A DNA stretch of 64,000 bases from JACVRW01 sp963814095 (lineage in GTDB: Bacteria; Actinomycetota; Thermoleophilia; Solirubrobacterales; Thermoleophilaceae), in NCBI GenBank assembly GCA_963814095.1, contig CAWFBT010000027.1, forward strand, positions 310,001 to 374,000. Direction: 5' to 3'. A model generated the notes under the pieces. That model saw only the letters and a program-made list of their open reading frames with translations, did not search any database and had not been told where the DNA came from. How positions within the stretch are numbered: the stretch's first letter is position 1; each line of letters begins with the position of its first letter. This document shows, one piece after another, positions 1-8,817 of the stretch. The position numbers and the translations under genes were made by a program.

Positions 1-1
1 C

Positions 2-49
2 GGCGGCGGCGCGCGCGGACGCAAACGCGGTCGGCGGCGGGTGGCCTAA
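2..49 (+). CDS. C-terminal tail of an upstream gene (partial)
   Basis: Only the last 15 codons are inside the window; they read as a Gly/Arg/Lys-rich tail (GGGARGRKRGRRRVA) closed by TAA. Basic RGG-like tails of this kind end many actinobacterial RNA helicases and RNA-binding proteins, but no domain is visible, so the product cannot be named. It would converge on the HD-domain gene, leaving about 10 bases between the two stops. It could also be a chance open frame. Confidence 0.3.
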   Translation, partial: GGGARGRKRGRRRVA

Positions 50-59
50 ACGTCCAGGT

Positions 60-926
60 TCAGTCCAGGCCGTGCTCGAGCGCGCCCTTCACCCCGGCAT
101 CGAGCGCGTTCAGGCGCTGGAGGGCGAGCGCCTCGGCCGAGCGGAAGCGGCGGGCCGGCAGGGCCTCCGGGCCGTGGTGGCCGAGGATGCAGTGTGTGAG
201 CGCGTGCAGCTTCGGGGCGGGCAGCCCGTTGGCGCGCTCGTTCACGAGCTCCACCCCGAGCGCGAGGTGGCCGACGAGCGCACCCGCCTCGGTGAGAGCG
301 ATCTCGGCACCGAGGTCGAACTCGCGGATCTTCCCGATGTCATGCAGGATCGCCGCGCTCAGCAGCAGATCGGTGTTGAGCCGCGGGTGGAGCGTGCCGG
401 TCTCGAACGCGAGCGTCGAAACGGCGACCGTGTGCTCGAGCAGGCCGCCCAGATACGCGTGGTGGCCGCTGCGCGTGCAGGGCGCCCGGCGAAAGTCGGC
501 GCGGAAGCGCTCGTCGCCCAGGAATGCGCCGAGCAGCGCGCGCAGGTCGGGGTCGTAGACCTCGCGTCCGAGGTGCTCGAGGAAGCCGTCGAGCTCCTCC
601 ATGTCGCGGTAGGCGACCGGCAGGAACTCAGCCGGGTCGGCGGCGCCCTCCTCGGCGCGCCTGATCGCGGCGACGTCGACCTGCAACTGGTCGCGAAAGC
701 GCTCCACGCGCCCGCGCACGCTGACGAGGTCGCCGCGTTCGAACTGGCCGGCGAGGAAGTCGGCGTCGCGAAAGGCGCGGCCGGCGATGGCGCCGGTTCG
801 GTCGCGCAGCTCGACCGCCAGATAGGGGCTCCCATTGCGGGCTGTGAGCCGGTCCTTGCGCGTGCACGCGAAGACGCCCTCGACCTCGCCCCCGGCTCGC
901 AGTTCGGCCACGGTCACGCCGTCCAT
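60..926 (-). CDS. YhaM-like OB-fold/HD-domain 3'-5' exoribonuclease
   Basis: The 288-residue protein has an N-terminal OB-fold-like region (about residues 1-95, with the 'GRAFRDADF' and 'VSVRGRVERFRDQLQVDV' strands seen in nucleic-acid-binding OB domains) followed by an HD phosphohydrolase domain. The metal ligands are visible: the H in SGHHAYLGGLLEH, the HD doublet in AILHDIGKI and the HH in ILGHHGPE. This architecture and length match the YhaM family of 3'-5' exoribonucleases, which in Firmicutes trim RNA and act on single-stranded DNA. It is cytoplasmic. It is divergent from the PAC2 gene with about 38 bases between the starts. The family call is firm; the substrate in this organism is not known. 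Confidence 0.8.
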   Translation of the reverse strand: MDGVTVAELRAGGEVEGVFACTRKDRLTARNGSPYLAVELRDRTGAIAGRAFRDADFLAGQFERGDLVSVRGRVERFRDQLQVDVAAIRRAEEGAADPAEFLPVAYRDMEELDGFLEHLGREVYDPDLRALLGAFLGDERFRADFRRAPCTRSGHHAYLGGLLEHTVAVSTLAFETGTLHPRLNTDLLLSAAILHDIGKIREFDLGAEIALTEAGALVGHLALGVELVNERANGLPAPKLHALTHCILGHHGPEALPARRFRSAEALALQRLNALDAGVKGALEHGLD

Positions 927-951
927 CCTGAATCCCGCTGCGGACGTCGGG

Positions 952-957
952 TACGGT
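952..957 (+). promoter_or_regulatory. -10 element of a probable leaderless promoter (PAC2 gene)
   Basis: TACGGT lies 7 bases before the ATG at 965. This matches the TANNNT spacing of actinobacterial leaderless transcripts and favours ATG 965 over the GTG at 956, which overlaps the element. Confidence 0.5.
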
Positions 958-964
958 GAGGGAG

Positions 965-1843
965 ATGAGCGACCTGATCTGGGACCGCCGTCCGAAGCTG
1001 CGCAAGCCGGTCATGGTGTGCGCCTTCAAGGGTTGGAACGACGCCGGCGAGGCGGCATCCGCAGCGCTCTCGTTCATCCGCGGCTCCTTCGAGTCGGAGG
1101 ACGTGGCGCAGATCGACCCCGAGGAGTACTACGACTTCACGGCCGTCCGGCCGACGGTGCGGCTGAGCGAGGGCCGCACGCGCGAGATGGACTGGCCCGA
1201 GAACACGTTCTCGATCGCCGAGATTGCCGGGGCCGAGGGCGACCTCGTGATGCTGGAGGGAGTGGAGCCGTCACTGCGCTGGCGCCGCTTCACGGACAAC
1301 GTGATCGACACGGCGCGCGAGCTCGACGTGGGCATGGTGATCACGCTCGGCGCGCTGCTCGCAGACGTGCCGCACAGCCGCCCGGTGGCCATCACCGGAA
1401 TCGGCTCCGAGAACTCGCTCGTCGAGCGGCTCGGCTTCGAGCCGCCGAGCTACGAAGGTCCCACCGGGATCGTCGGCGTGCTCCAGAACGCGTGCGCGGG
1501 CGCCGGGCTCACCTCCGTGAGCCTGTGGGCCTCGGTGCCCCACTACGTGGCGGCTTCGCCCAATCCGAAGGTGGCGCTGGCGCTCGTGCGCGGCTTCGAG
1601 GGGATCGCCGGCCTCGCCGTCGACGCCGGCGAGCTCGAGTCGGCCGCCGAGGACTACGAGCGCCAGGTGAGCGCGGCGGTCGCGAGCGACCCCGAGGTCA
1701 AGGCGTTCGTCGAGCGGCTCGAGAACGCGATGGATGAGGTCACGGCCGAGAACCCTCCCGACGAGGAGAGCCTGCCGTCTGCCGACACGATCGCGCGCGA
1801 CTTCCAGCGCTTCCTCCGTCAGCGCGGTCCCGAAGACGGCTAG
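965..1843 (+). CDS. PAC2 family protein (proteasome assembly chaperone-like)
   Basis: The 292-residue protein belongs to the PAC2 (DUF75) family, named after a eukaryotic proteasome assembly chaperone and common in Actinobacteria. Typical features are the N-terminal segment with KPVMVCAFKGWNDAGEAAS, the central MVITLGALLADVPHSRPV strand-loop and the GFEPPSYEGPTGIVGVL motif. The acidic C-terminal helix (EESLPSADTIARDFQRFLRQ) is also usual. The bacterial role is unproven, although mycobacterial relatives are discussed together with the Pup-proteasome. I chose ATG 965 because the upstream GTG at 956 overlaps the -10. The gene ends 4 bases before the SGNH hydrolase start, so the two are probably cotranscribed. 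Confidence 0.85.
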   Translation: MSDLIWDRRPKLRKPVMVCAFKGWNDAGEAASAALSFIRGSFESEDVAQIDPEEYYDFTAVRPTVRLSEGRTREMDWPENTFSIAEIAGAEGDLVMLEGVEPSLRWRRFTDNVIDTARELDVGMVITLGALLADVPHSRPVAITGIGSENSLVERLGFEPPSYEGPTGIVGVLQNACAGAGLTSVSLWASVPHYVAASPNPKVALALVRGFEGIAGLAVDAGELESAAEDYERQVSAAVASDPEVKAFVERLENAMDEVTAENPPDEESLPSADTIARDFQRFLRQRGPEDG

Positions 1844-1847
1844 CCGG

Positions 1848-3539
1848 ATGACTCGCCCTGCCCTGTGGGTGACCCTGGCGACCGCCGCCCTCCTGGCGAC
1901 GGCGCCGGCCGGGGCCGCCGGGGCCGACGCGCCACGTCCGGGCGACCGCTTCTTCCAGCTGTCCCGCGCAGGTCTCCCGCGCTGTCCTGTGCGCGAGGTC
2001 GAGACGCGGTCGCCCGCCTGGCTCGCGCTCGGCTGCCGCGGCCTGAACAGGCTGCGCGTTCGCGTCGTTCGCGGCCCGGCTCACGGCCGGCTCGGACGCG
2101 TGAGCCAGCGCCTCGAACGCGTGCGCTACACGCCGGACGAGGGCTTCCGCGGCACGGACCGGATCGTCGTCGCGCGGCGCCACGGCCGGCGAACGTGGCG
2201 GACGGCCGTGCTTGTCCATCTGTCGGGGCGCGCCGAGCGACCCTCCTGCCGCAGCCGCCACGCGGTCACCCGCTTTCGCTCACCGGTGAAGATCAGGGTC
2301 GTGTGCCGCGGCTCGGCGCTCGAGCCGCTGCGCGTGGCGCGGGGTCCTTTCTCGGGCCGCTTCGGGAGCGTGCGGCGCTCTGGCGGAGGCGCGCGGCGAA
2401 CGCTCACCATGCGAGTCAGGCCGGGGCGGTCGTTCGTGGGCCAGGATCTCGCGCTCGTCCGCGCCCGCGGCCGGGGAGGGAGCGACATCGAGGCGGTGGC
2501 GGTGTCGACGCTCCCCTGGCGCTTCCGGGCGCTGGGCGACTCCGTCACGGCCGGCTTCGGCTACTACGGGAACGGCGGACCGATGTCCGCGGCCGAGCTG
2601 CCCTTCTGCAAGCCGGCCACGGTCGTCTCCAACCGCTGCTCGTCCAACTCGGACGAGGGACCGGGCTACACGGGGCCGCCCGAGTGGAGCGCCGACTTCG
2701 GGCTCGCGAACGACATCTCCTGGGCGGCCCAGTTCGCGAACGACCTCCCGGGCGGCGTGACCGCGCCCGACATGTTCCAGAACCTGGCGGTCACCGGCTC
2801 GGCGCCGGGCGACTGGCTTCCCGGCGGGATCCTCAACCCGCAGCTGAACGCGATCGTCGCCGAGGACCCGGAGCTGATCGCTTTCACCATGGGCGCCAAC
2901 CCGCTGCTCACGGAGGTCCTGCTCAGCGTCGCCGGCGAGGACTGCGCGTTCACGGACTCCGTGCCGGCGCTCGAGGCCTGCATCCAGCCGTTCTTCACGC
3001 AGGTGCAGCTCGTGTCACAGCTGCAGAGCTTCTACACCGCGCTGCTCGAGGCCCCGAACAGCATCATCGCGACTTTCCAATACCACCTGATCGTGCCGTC
3101 CGTGAATCTGTTCGCCACCTGGCAGCTCGAGGCGCTTACGGACTACTTCAACGCCCAGCTGGCCACCGCGGTGGGCAACACAAAGGCGGCGCTGCCGAGC
3201 GAGGCGAAGCGGCTCATCCTGATCCCGGCCCAGACGACGCCCGGCACGCCACAGCCCAACCAGCTGCCGCGCTTCAACCTCGGCCTGCCGCCCAGCGGCC
3301 AGTCGTGGACGCCGCCCTACAACTGCGGCGGCAACGACCTGGTCGACGGCCAGAGCCACCAGTCGTTTCCGACGCAGGGGGAGTTCCATCTCAGGCACCC
3401 GTTCACGTACTGCCAGGGACCGGAGTGGATCCTCGGCACCGACTCGGGGATCCATCCCAACAAGCTCGGCTACGGCCAGTTCGCGGCGGTCCTGCAAAAC
3501 GCCGTGGGCGCGTCTACTTCTCCGCTGCCGGGCAGATGA
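1848..3539 (+). CDS. Secreted SGNH/GDSL-type hydrolase with N-terminal Ig-like region
   Basis: With the ATG at 1848 the 563-residue product opens with a clear signal peptide (basic MTRP, a hydrophobic core ending AGAAGA). The open frame continues upstream but that part overlaps the PAC2 gene. Residues about 30-220 are strand-rich and repeat a 'GRFGSVRR...'-like pattern resembling cadherin/Ig-like modules (VRYTPDEGFRGTDRIVV). The catalytic SGNH domain follows: block I is ALGDSVTAGFG and block V is DSGIHPNKLGYGQF, supplying Ser, Asp and His. It probably hydrolyses an ester outside the cell; the substrate is unknown. Its 3' end overlaps the convergent helicase gene by 26 bases, and the last ten codons have poor third-position GC, so the exact C-terminus is uncertain. 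Confidence 0.8.
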   Translation: MTRPALWVTLATAALLATAPAGAAGADAPRPGDRFFQLSRAGLPRCPVREVETRSPAWLALGCRGLNRLRVRVVRGPAHGRLGRVSQRLERVRYTPDEGFRGTDRIVVARRHGRRTWRTAVLVHLSGRAERPSCRSRHAVTRFRSPVKIRVVCRGSALEPLRVARGPFSGRFGSVRRSGGGARRTLTMRVRPGRSFVGQDLALVRARGRGGSDIEAVAVSTLPWRFRALGDSVTAGFGYYGNGGPMSAAELPFCKPATVVSNRCSSNSDEGPGYTGPPEWSADFGLANDISWAAQFANDLPGGVTAPDMFQNLAVTGSAPGDWLPGGILNPQLNAIVAEDPELIAFTMGANPLLTEVLLSVAGEDCAFTDSVPALEACIQPFFTQVQLVSQLQSFYTALLEAPNSIIATFQYHLIVPSVNLFATWQLEALTDYFNAQLATAVGNTKAALPSEAKRLILIPAQTTPGTPQPNQLPRFNLGLPPSGQSWTPPYNCGGNDLVDGQSHQSFPTQGEFHLRHPFTYCQGPEWILGTDSGIHPNKLGYGQFAAVLQNAVGASTSPLPGR

Positions 3540-6500
3540 TCCGGTAGTCGCAGAAGCTGCAGATCTCGCTTGACGGGGTTGGCTCGAACTCCTGCTTCAG
3601 GATGCCGCCGGCGATCTCGCTGACGGTCGCCTTGACTCGTTCGAGCTCCTCGTCCGAGTGCTCGACGGGGACCTTGTCGCCCGTCAGCACGTACAGGTAG
3701 CTCTGCGCCGACGTCTCGAGCCGCCAGGACTCGCGCGCGCCCATCTGGTAGAGCGAGAGCTGGATGTCCTCGCGCAGGTCCTGCTCCGACTTCGCCTTGC
3801 CGGTCTTGTAGTCGATCAGCTCGTAGGTGCCGTCCGGGTGGCGGTCGACGCGGTCGACGCGCCCGCGCAGCAGGTGCGGGCCCAGCCGGAACGCGAAGGA
3901 GCGCTCGAACCAGACCGGCTCGGCGTCCGAGCGCCGGTCCTCGGCCCAGTAGCGCTCGAGCGCCTCGACGGCACGTACGCGGAATTGCTGCTCGTCGTCC
4001 GTGTCGCCGAAGCCCGAGCGCCGCCAGGACGCCTCGAACAGCTCCATCAGCTGCGCGAGGCTGCCGCCGCCCTGGGTGTGGAAGCGCTCGAGGACCTGGT
4101 GGACGACGATCCCGAAGCGCTGGTGGATCGTCGGCTCCTGCGGGATGCGGAAGACGCGCGCGAACTTGTACTTGAGCGGGCAGATCCGGTACGTGTCGAT
4201 GTCGCTCGCGGACAGCATCAGGCCGCGACCGCGGCGCGGGATGAACGGATCGAGCGAGGGCTCCGAGCCGTTGCGGTCCGCGGCGGGCCGACGCTCGGGG
4301 TCGCGCTCGGTGTCGCGCAGCCAGCCGTCGAGCGCCGACTGCGCGAGGATCTCGCGCTGCTCCGAGGTCGCGCACTGGACGAGGATCTCGTTGACCTCGG
4401 TCAGGGCGGCATCGAGCGACTGACCCTCCTTCGCGCGGTCGATCAGGGCGGCGACCTTGATCAACTCGAGGTAGCGCGACACCGCCTGGTCCACGTCCAG
4501 GTAGGTGTCGAGCCGCATCTCGCCGAGGCGCCCGCCGACGCGCGCGACCGTGTCGAGCAGCTCGTCGCGCATGATCCGGAAGGTCGAGTGGAGTCCCTCC
4601 GCCGGTCCGAAGAGCTCCTCCTCGAACTCCTCTTCCTCCACGTCGAGCGCGGCCAGCGCGTCCTCGTAGAAGGGCGAGGGCCGCGGCGTGGCGCCCGGCT
4701 GGCCGCCCTCGGCCCAGGCGAGCACGAGCCCCTTGCGGGCGCGCGTCATCGCAACGTGAAGCAGGCGGCGCATCTCGGCCTCGTGGGCTTCCCGACCGCC
4801 GGCGGTGGGCAGGCGCTCCTTGAGGAGCTCGTCCGGCACGCCGTCCGCCGACGCCCGGAACGGACCGGGGATGCGCGCCGCCGACAGGCCGAGAACGAAC
4901 ACGTGGTCGAACTCGAGTCCCTTGGCAGCGTGCATCGTCATCACCTGCACGGCCGGTGCCGAGGGCACGCCGATCGCCTCCTCCTCGCGCAGTCCCGACT
5001 CGGCGACGGCCGCCAGGTACCGGGTGAAGTCGCGCGCGGTCGCCTGCGGCTCACGGCGCATGTAGGCGCTCGCGAGCTCGGAGAGCTTGGCGATGTTGCG
5101 CAGGCGCTCGACCGTGTCGGCCTGGGTCGCGAACACCTGCTGCCGGCGCAGGCCGATGCGCTCGATCAGGCGCAGCACGAAGGCGTCGGGGCGGCGGTCC
5201 TCGAAGGCGCCCGAGGCGGAGCGGTACAGGCGCAGGAAGGTGCGCGCCCGGTCACGGCCCTCCTCGGAGAGCTGCGGGCCCTCGAGCGCCGCCGCGACCG
5301 CGCTCGGCATGTCGAGCTTGCGGCGCCGGGCGAGCTGCGTCAGCCGCGCCACGTCGACGGAGCGCAGCTCCACGGGCGGGCGCGAGAGCGCGCGCACCAC
5401 GGCGCCGGAGTCCGACGGGTCGGCGAGCGCGCGCAGCCAGGCGAGCACGTCGCGGACCTCGGCGCGCTGGAAGTAGGCGGCGGCGCCACAGGTGCGCGCC
5501 GGCAGCGCGCGCTCCTCGAGCGCCGAGGCGATCGTGGCGCCCTCGGCCTTGACCGAGTGCACCAGCACGCAGATCTCGTCGGGTGGCGTCCCGCCGGCGA
5601 TCAGCTGCTCGGCCTCGGCTGCCACGGCCTGCGCCTGGGCGCGCTCGGAGCGGCAGCGCCAGAACCGCACGCGCCCGCCGCTCGCACCCGTGAGCTTCTT
5701 CGGGAGCCGATCCGGCACAGGCGCCACGACGGCGCCCGCGGCCTGGAGGATCCGCCGTCCGGAGCGGTAGTTGCGCTCGAGCCGGACGACGGTCGCCTCC
5801 GGGAACTCGCGCTGGAAGTCGAGCAGGTTCTTCTGTGAGGCGCCGCGGAAGCGATAGATCGCCTGGTCGTCGTCGCCGACGACCGTGACGTTCTCGTGCT
5901 CCTCGACGAGCAGCCGCAGCAGCATGCCCTGCGCGAAGTTCGTGTCCTGGTATTCGTCGACGAGCACGTGGCGGTAGCGGCGCGCCACGCGCTCGCGCAC
6001 GTGCGCGCGCTCGTGCAGCAGCCTGAAGGCCTGCAGGATCAGGTCGCCGAAGTCGAGCGCGCCGCGCTCGGAGAGCAGCCGGTCGTGGTCGCCGTAGAGG
6101 CGCGCGAACTCGAGCTCACGGTCGGCCCGCGCCCGCGCGGCGTCGCCCTCGGCGTCGGCGGCGAGCCGCTCCGCGTAGCGGCGCAGGTCGGCGGCGGACA
6201 CCATCTCGTCCTTCAGCCGGTCGATGCGCGAGACGAAGCTCGCCAGGAGCGGCGCCGGATTGCCGCGGATCTCGTGGTGGCGCAGCGACAGCTCACCGAT
6301 GCGCTCGAGGAGCAGCGCGAGCCGGTCGGCCGGCGTGACGGGCGACAGGAAGGGATCGACGCAGGCCTCGAGCGCCTCGTCCTGGAGGAGCCGGGTGCAG
6401 AACGCGTGGAAGGTGGCGACATGGAGCTCCTCGTAGGGCGACTCGATCAGCGACTCGAGCCGCTCGCGCATCTCGGCGGCGGCGGCCGCGGAGAAGGTGA

Positions 6501-6669
6501 GCGCGAGGATCTCGCCGGCGGGCACGCCCTGCTCGACGAGCCATGCGAAGCGGCGGGTGAGCGTGCGTGTCTTGCCGGTCCCGGCCCCTGCGACCACGAC
6601 GAGCGGACCGCCGGGGTGAGTGACGGCCTGCTCCTGCGAGCGGTTGAGGCCGTCTAGCGCATCGGGCAT
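3514..6669 (-). CDS. UvrD-like ATP-dependent helicase fused to Fe-S PD-(D/E)XK nuclease (AddA/AdnA-like)
   Basis: This 1051-residue protein has a superfamily 1A helicase half: Q-motif LNRSQEQAV, Walker A GAGTGKT (residues 28-34), motif II VDEYQDTN, motif III GDDDQAIYRFRGA and MTMHAAKGLEFDHVFVLG. The C-terminal ~270 residues are a RecB-type nuclease: LRGRVDRVDRH, then LIDYKTGKAK with the catalytic D and K, then the LSLYQMGARE helix. A Cys in IDTYRICPLKY and three in CSFCDYRIICP (spacing CX2CX5C) match the 4Fe-4S clasp of AddB/AdnA-type nucleases. It should resect double-strand breaks for recombination. A partner subunit is not present here. The start is supported by a leaderless -10 eight bases upstream. 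Confidence 0.88.
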   Translation of the reverse strand: MPDALDGLNRSQEQAVTHPGGPLVVVAGAGTGKTRTLTRRFAWLVEQGVPAGEILALTFSAAAAAEMRERLESLIESPYEELHVATFHAFCTRLLQDEALEACVDPFLSPVTPADRLALLLERIGELSLRHHEIRGNPAPLLASFVSRIDRLKDEMVSAADLRRYAERLAADAEGDAARARADRELEFARLYGDHDRLLSERGALDFGDLILQAFRLLHERAHVRERVARRYRHVLVDEYQDTNFAQGMLLRLLVEEHENVTVVGDDDQAIYRFRGASQKNLLDFQREFPEATVVRLERNYRSGRRILQAAGAVVAPVPDRLPKKLTGASGGRVRFWRCRSERAQAQAVAAEAEQLIAGGTPPDEICVLVHSVKAEGATIASALEERALPARTCGAAAYFQRAEVRDVLAWLRALADPSDSGAVVRALSRPPVELRSVDVARLTQLARRRKLDMPSAVAAALEGPQLSEEGRDRARTFLRLYRSASGAFEDRRPDAFVLRLIERIGLRRQQVFATQADTVERLRNIAKLSELASAYMRREPQATARDFTRYLAAVAESGLREEEAIGVPSAPAVQVMTMHAAKGLEFDHVFVLGLSAARIPGPFRASADGVPDELLKERLPTAGGREAHEAEMRRLLHVAMTRARKGLVLAWAEGGQPGATPRPSPFYEDALAALDVEEEEFEEELFGPAEGLHSTFRIMRDELLDTVARVGGRLGEMRLDTYLDVDQAVSRYLELIKVAALIDRAKEGQSLDAALTEVNEILVQCATSEQREILAQSALDGWLRDTERDPERRPAADRNGSEPSLDPFIPRRGRGLMLSASDIDTYRICPLKYKFARVFRIPQEPTIHQRFGIVVHQVLERFHTQGGGSLAQLMELFEASWRRSGFGDTDDEQQFRVRAVEALERYWAEDRRSDAEPVWFERSFAFRLGPHLLRGRVDRVDRHPDGTYELIDYKTGKAKSEQDLREDIQLSLYQMGARESWRLETSAQSYLYVLTGDKVPVEHSDEELERVKATVSEIAGGILKQEFEPTPSSEICSFCDYRIICPAAEK

Positions 6670-6676
6670 CCCGGCC

Positions 6677-6683
6677 TAGGATA
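6677..6683. promoter_or_regulatory. Symmetric bidirectional -10 element
   Basis: The heptamer TAGGATA reads TAGGAT on the top strand, 10 bases before the phosphatase ATG (6693), and TATCCT on the bottom strand, 8 bases before the helicase ATG (6669). Both genes lack a Shine-Dalgarno. The whole gap between the two starts is 23 bases. Confidence 0.55.
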
Positions 6684-6692
6684 CGCCGAGCG

Positions 6693-7508
6693 ATGAGCCT
6701 TCCCGAAGCGGACTGGATCGGCTTCTGCCGGCGTGCCGGCTCCGCCGCGCGCGACGCGGTGGCGTCCTACTCGACGCGCGCCGCGCGCTCGGTGGAGGCG
6801 GGCCGCGGCGAGGGCGGCGACATGTCCTACGTGATCGACCTCGCCTCCGAGGACGCGATCTTCGCGGAGCTGGAGGCGCTCGGCGTGCCCGTCACCGCCG
6901 TGTCCGAGGAGCGCGGCGAGGTGGCAATCGGAGGCGGCGGGCCGACACGCGTGGTGATCGACCCGGTCGACGGCTCCGTCAACGCGAAGCGCGGCCTGCC
7001 GTTCGCGTGCGTTTCGATCGCGGTCGCCTCCGGGGACCGGATGGCGGACGTCGAGGTCGGCTGGGTCGCCGAGCTGGCGCCCTCCGGCGGGCACGCCGGC
7101 GTGACCGTGCGCGACTGGTGGGCGGTGCGCGGCGAGGGCGCCTTCGTGGCGGGCGAGCGGCTGCCGCAGCTCGAGCCGGGCCCGCTCGAGATGCTCGGCC
7201 TGGAAACGGCCCGGCCCGGCCTCGTCGCGGAGGTCGCGCCCGCGCTGGCCGACCTCGAGGCGCGCCGCATCAGGGCGCTCGGCTCGGTCGCGTCGAGCAT
7301 CTGCCTCGTGGCGGCCGGCCAGCTCGACGCGATGGTCACGCTGCGCCCGGTCCGCTCCGTGGACGTCGCCGCGGCCCAGCTGCTCGTGCGCGAATGCGGC
7401 GGCACGGTGGAGTTCCCGGGCGGCGACGCGCTCGACCTCGAGATGCGCTCCCGCGTGGCGGCGGCCCGCTCGGACGAGCTGGTGGAGCGGCTGCTGGGGA
7501 TGTTCTAG
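6693..7508 (+). CDS. Inositol monophosphatase family phosphatase
   Basis: The 271-residue protein has the two metal-binding signatures of the IMPase/FBPase superfamily: DPVDGSVNAKRGLP at residues 90-103 (the DPxDGT motif with S for T) and VDVAAAQLLVRECGG near residue 225 (the WDxAA motif with V for W). An upstream acidic SEERGE supplies the Glu ligand. It is expected to be an Mg2+-dependent phosphatase acting on inositol monophosphate, a sugar phosphate or PAP; the substrate cannot be told apart from sequence. The first signature is slightly degenerate, which could alter specificity. It is divergent from the helicase and shares its promoter; topoisomerase IB follows 44 bases downstream on the same strand. 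Confidence 0.82.
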   Translation: MSLPEADWIGFCRRAGSAARDAVASYSTRAARSVEAGRGEGGDMSYVIDLASEDAIFAELEALGVPVTAVSEERGEVAIGGGGPTRVVIDPVDGSVNAKRGLPFACVSIAVASGDRMADVEVGWVAELAPSGGHAGVTVRDWWAVRGEGAFVAGERLPQLEPGPLEMLGLETARPGLVAEVAPALADLEARRIRALGSVASSICLVAAGQLDAMVTLRPVRSVDVAAAQLLVRECGGTVEFPGGDALDLEMRSRVAAARSDELVERLLGMF

Positions 7509-7552
7509 GCCCGCCTGGATTGCCGCCCCCCGCCCGCGGGCAACAGGTCGCG

Positions 7553-8633
7553 ATGGCTCGCCTGAAGAGAGTGGACTGCTCGGGCCCCGGGATTCGGCGG
7601 CGGCGGCGGGGCAAGGGCTTCGAGTACCTCGACGACGAGGGCCGGCGCGTGACCGAGCCCTCGGTGATCGAGCGCATCCGGGAGCTCGCCATCCCGCCGG
7701 CCTGGGCGGACGTCTGGATCTCCCCGTATCCGAACGGGCACATCCAGGCCACGGGCACCGACGTCGCGGGGCGCAAGCAGTACCGCTACCACGACAAATG
7801 GCGTGAGCGCCGCGACCGCGAGAAGTTCGACGAGATGATCGACTTCGCACGCGCGCTGCCGCGGCTGCGGCGGCAGGTCGCGAAGGAGCTCGAGCTGCCC
7901 GGCATGCCGCGCGAGAAGGTGCTCGCCTGCGCCACACGCCTGCTCGATCGCGGCTTCTTCCGGATCGGCTCGGAGGACTACGCCGAGGAGAACGACACCT
8001 ACGGCATCGCGACCATGGGCAAGCGCCACGTGAACGTCGACGGCGACGAGATCAACTTCGATTACGAGGCCAAGGGCGGCGCCCGCCGGGTCCAGGCGGT
8101 GGGCGACCCGGTCGTGGCGGAGATCGTGAGCGAGCTGAAGCGGCGGCGCGGCGGAGGCGAGGAGCTGCTCGCCTACAAGGACGGCCGCCGCTGGGTCGAC
8201 GTCAAGTCGGCCGACATCAACGCCTACGTCAAGCAGGCCGCCGGTGGCGACTTCTCCGCGAAGGACTTCCGCACCTGGAGCGGCACCGTGCTGGCGGCCG
8301 TCGCGCTGGCCGTCTCGGGGATGGCGGCCACCTCGAAGAGCGCGCGCACGCGGGCCAAGTCGCGCGCCGTCAAGGAGACGGCGCGCTATCTCGGCAACAC
8401 ACCTGCGGTCTGCCGCGCCTCATACATCGACCCGCGCGTGTTCGACCGCTACGACGGCGGGCTCACGATCAGCGGCGCGCTCCCCGAGCTGATGGAGGAC
8501 ACCACCGCCTGGCCGGACGTGCAGCAGGCGGTCGAGGAGGCCGTGATCGACCTGCTCGCGAACGACCGCGAGTCCGCGGGCGTGGAGCGCGTCGCGCGAC
8601 CTGCGCGAGGACCTGTCGGAGGTCGCGGCTTAA
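7553..8633 (+). CDS. Bacterial DNA topoisomerase IB (probable frameshift near the 3' end)
   Basis: The protein (~359 residues in the inferred native form) is a poxvirus-like type IB topoisomerase, which relaxes supercoils through a 3'-phosphotyrosyl intermediate. Visible markers are the N-terminal KGFEYLDDEGRRV and IPPAWADVWISP, the RYHDKWRERRDREKF motif, the KDFRTWSGT active-site segment and the catalytic Tyr in CRASYIDPRVFDRY. After about codon 345 the literal frame turns into low-GC3 codons (VARPARGPVGGRGLSRFPR) and stops at 8674. Shifting by one base near 8582-8592 gives SRDLREDLSEVAA and a TAA at 8631-8633, with normal codon use. I take the latter as native. Confidence 0.85.
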
Positions 8634-8670
8634 GTCGTTTCCCGCGTCCGTCACCGGGAACGAAGATCCC

Positions 8671-8802
8671 ATGAGCGAGGTTCCACAGGAAGCTCCCAGT
8701 ACCGAGGTCCCCGCCCCCGCGCCGCCGGAGCAGCCCCAGCCGGACCCGCCCGACGTGCCGCAGCCGGATCCGAAGGGACCCGAGACCCCGCCGGACGAAT
8801 GA
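8671..8802 (+). CDS. Small proline/glutamate-rich hypothetical protein (43 aa)
   Basis: A 43-codon frame begins at ATG 8671 and encodes an acidic, proline-rich peptide (MSEVPQEAPSTEVPAPAP and onward, ending GPETPPDE). It has no hydrophobic segment and no recognisable domain; its composition predicts disorder. Codon third positions are mostly G/C, as in neighbouring genes. No good Shine-Dalgarno precedes it. Its ATG overlaps the TGA of the frame-shifted topoisomerase reading, which is probably coincidental. It may be a true small protein or a chance frame. Confidence 0.4.
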   Translation: MSEVPQEAPSTEVPAPAPPEQPQPDPPDVPQPDPKGPETPPDE

Positions 8803-8817
8803 CCGAGCGGCGGCTTT

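Noticed and set aside
1734..1847. N-terminal extension of the SGNH hydrolase inside the PAC2 gene
   Set aside because: The signal peptide begins at ATG 1848, and the upstream part is an out-of-frame reading of PAC2.
3658..5838. 726-codon open frame antisense to the helicase-nuclease
   Set aside because: It is a shadow of a conserved gene; composition is biased and no domain is visible.
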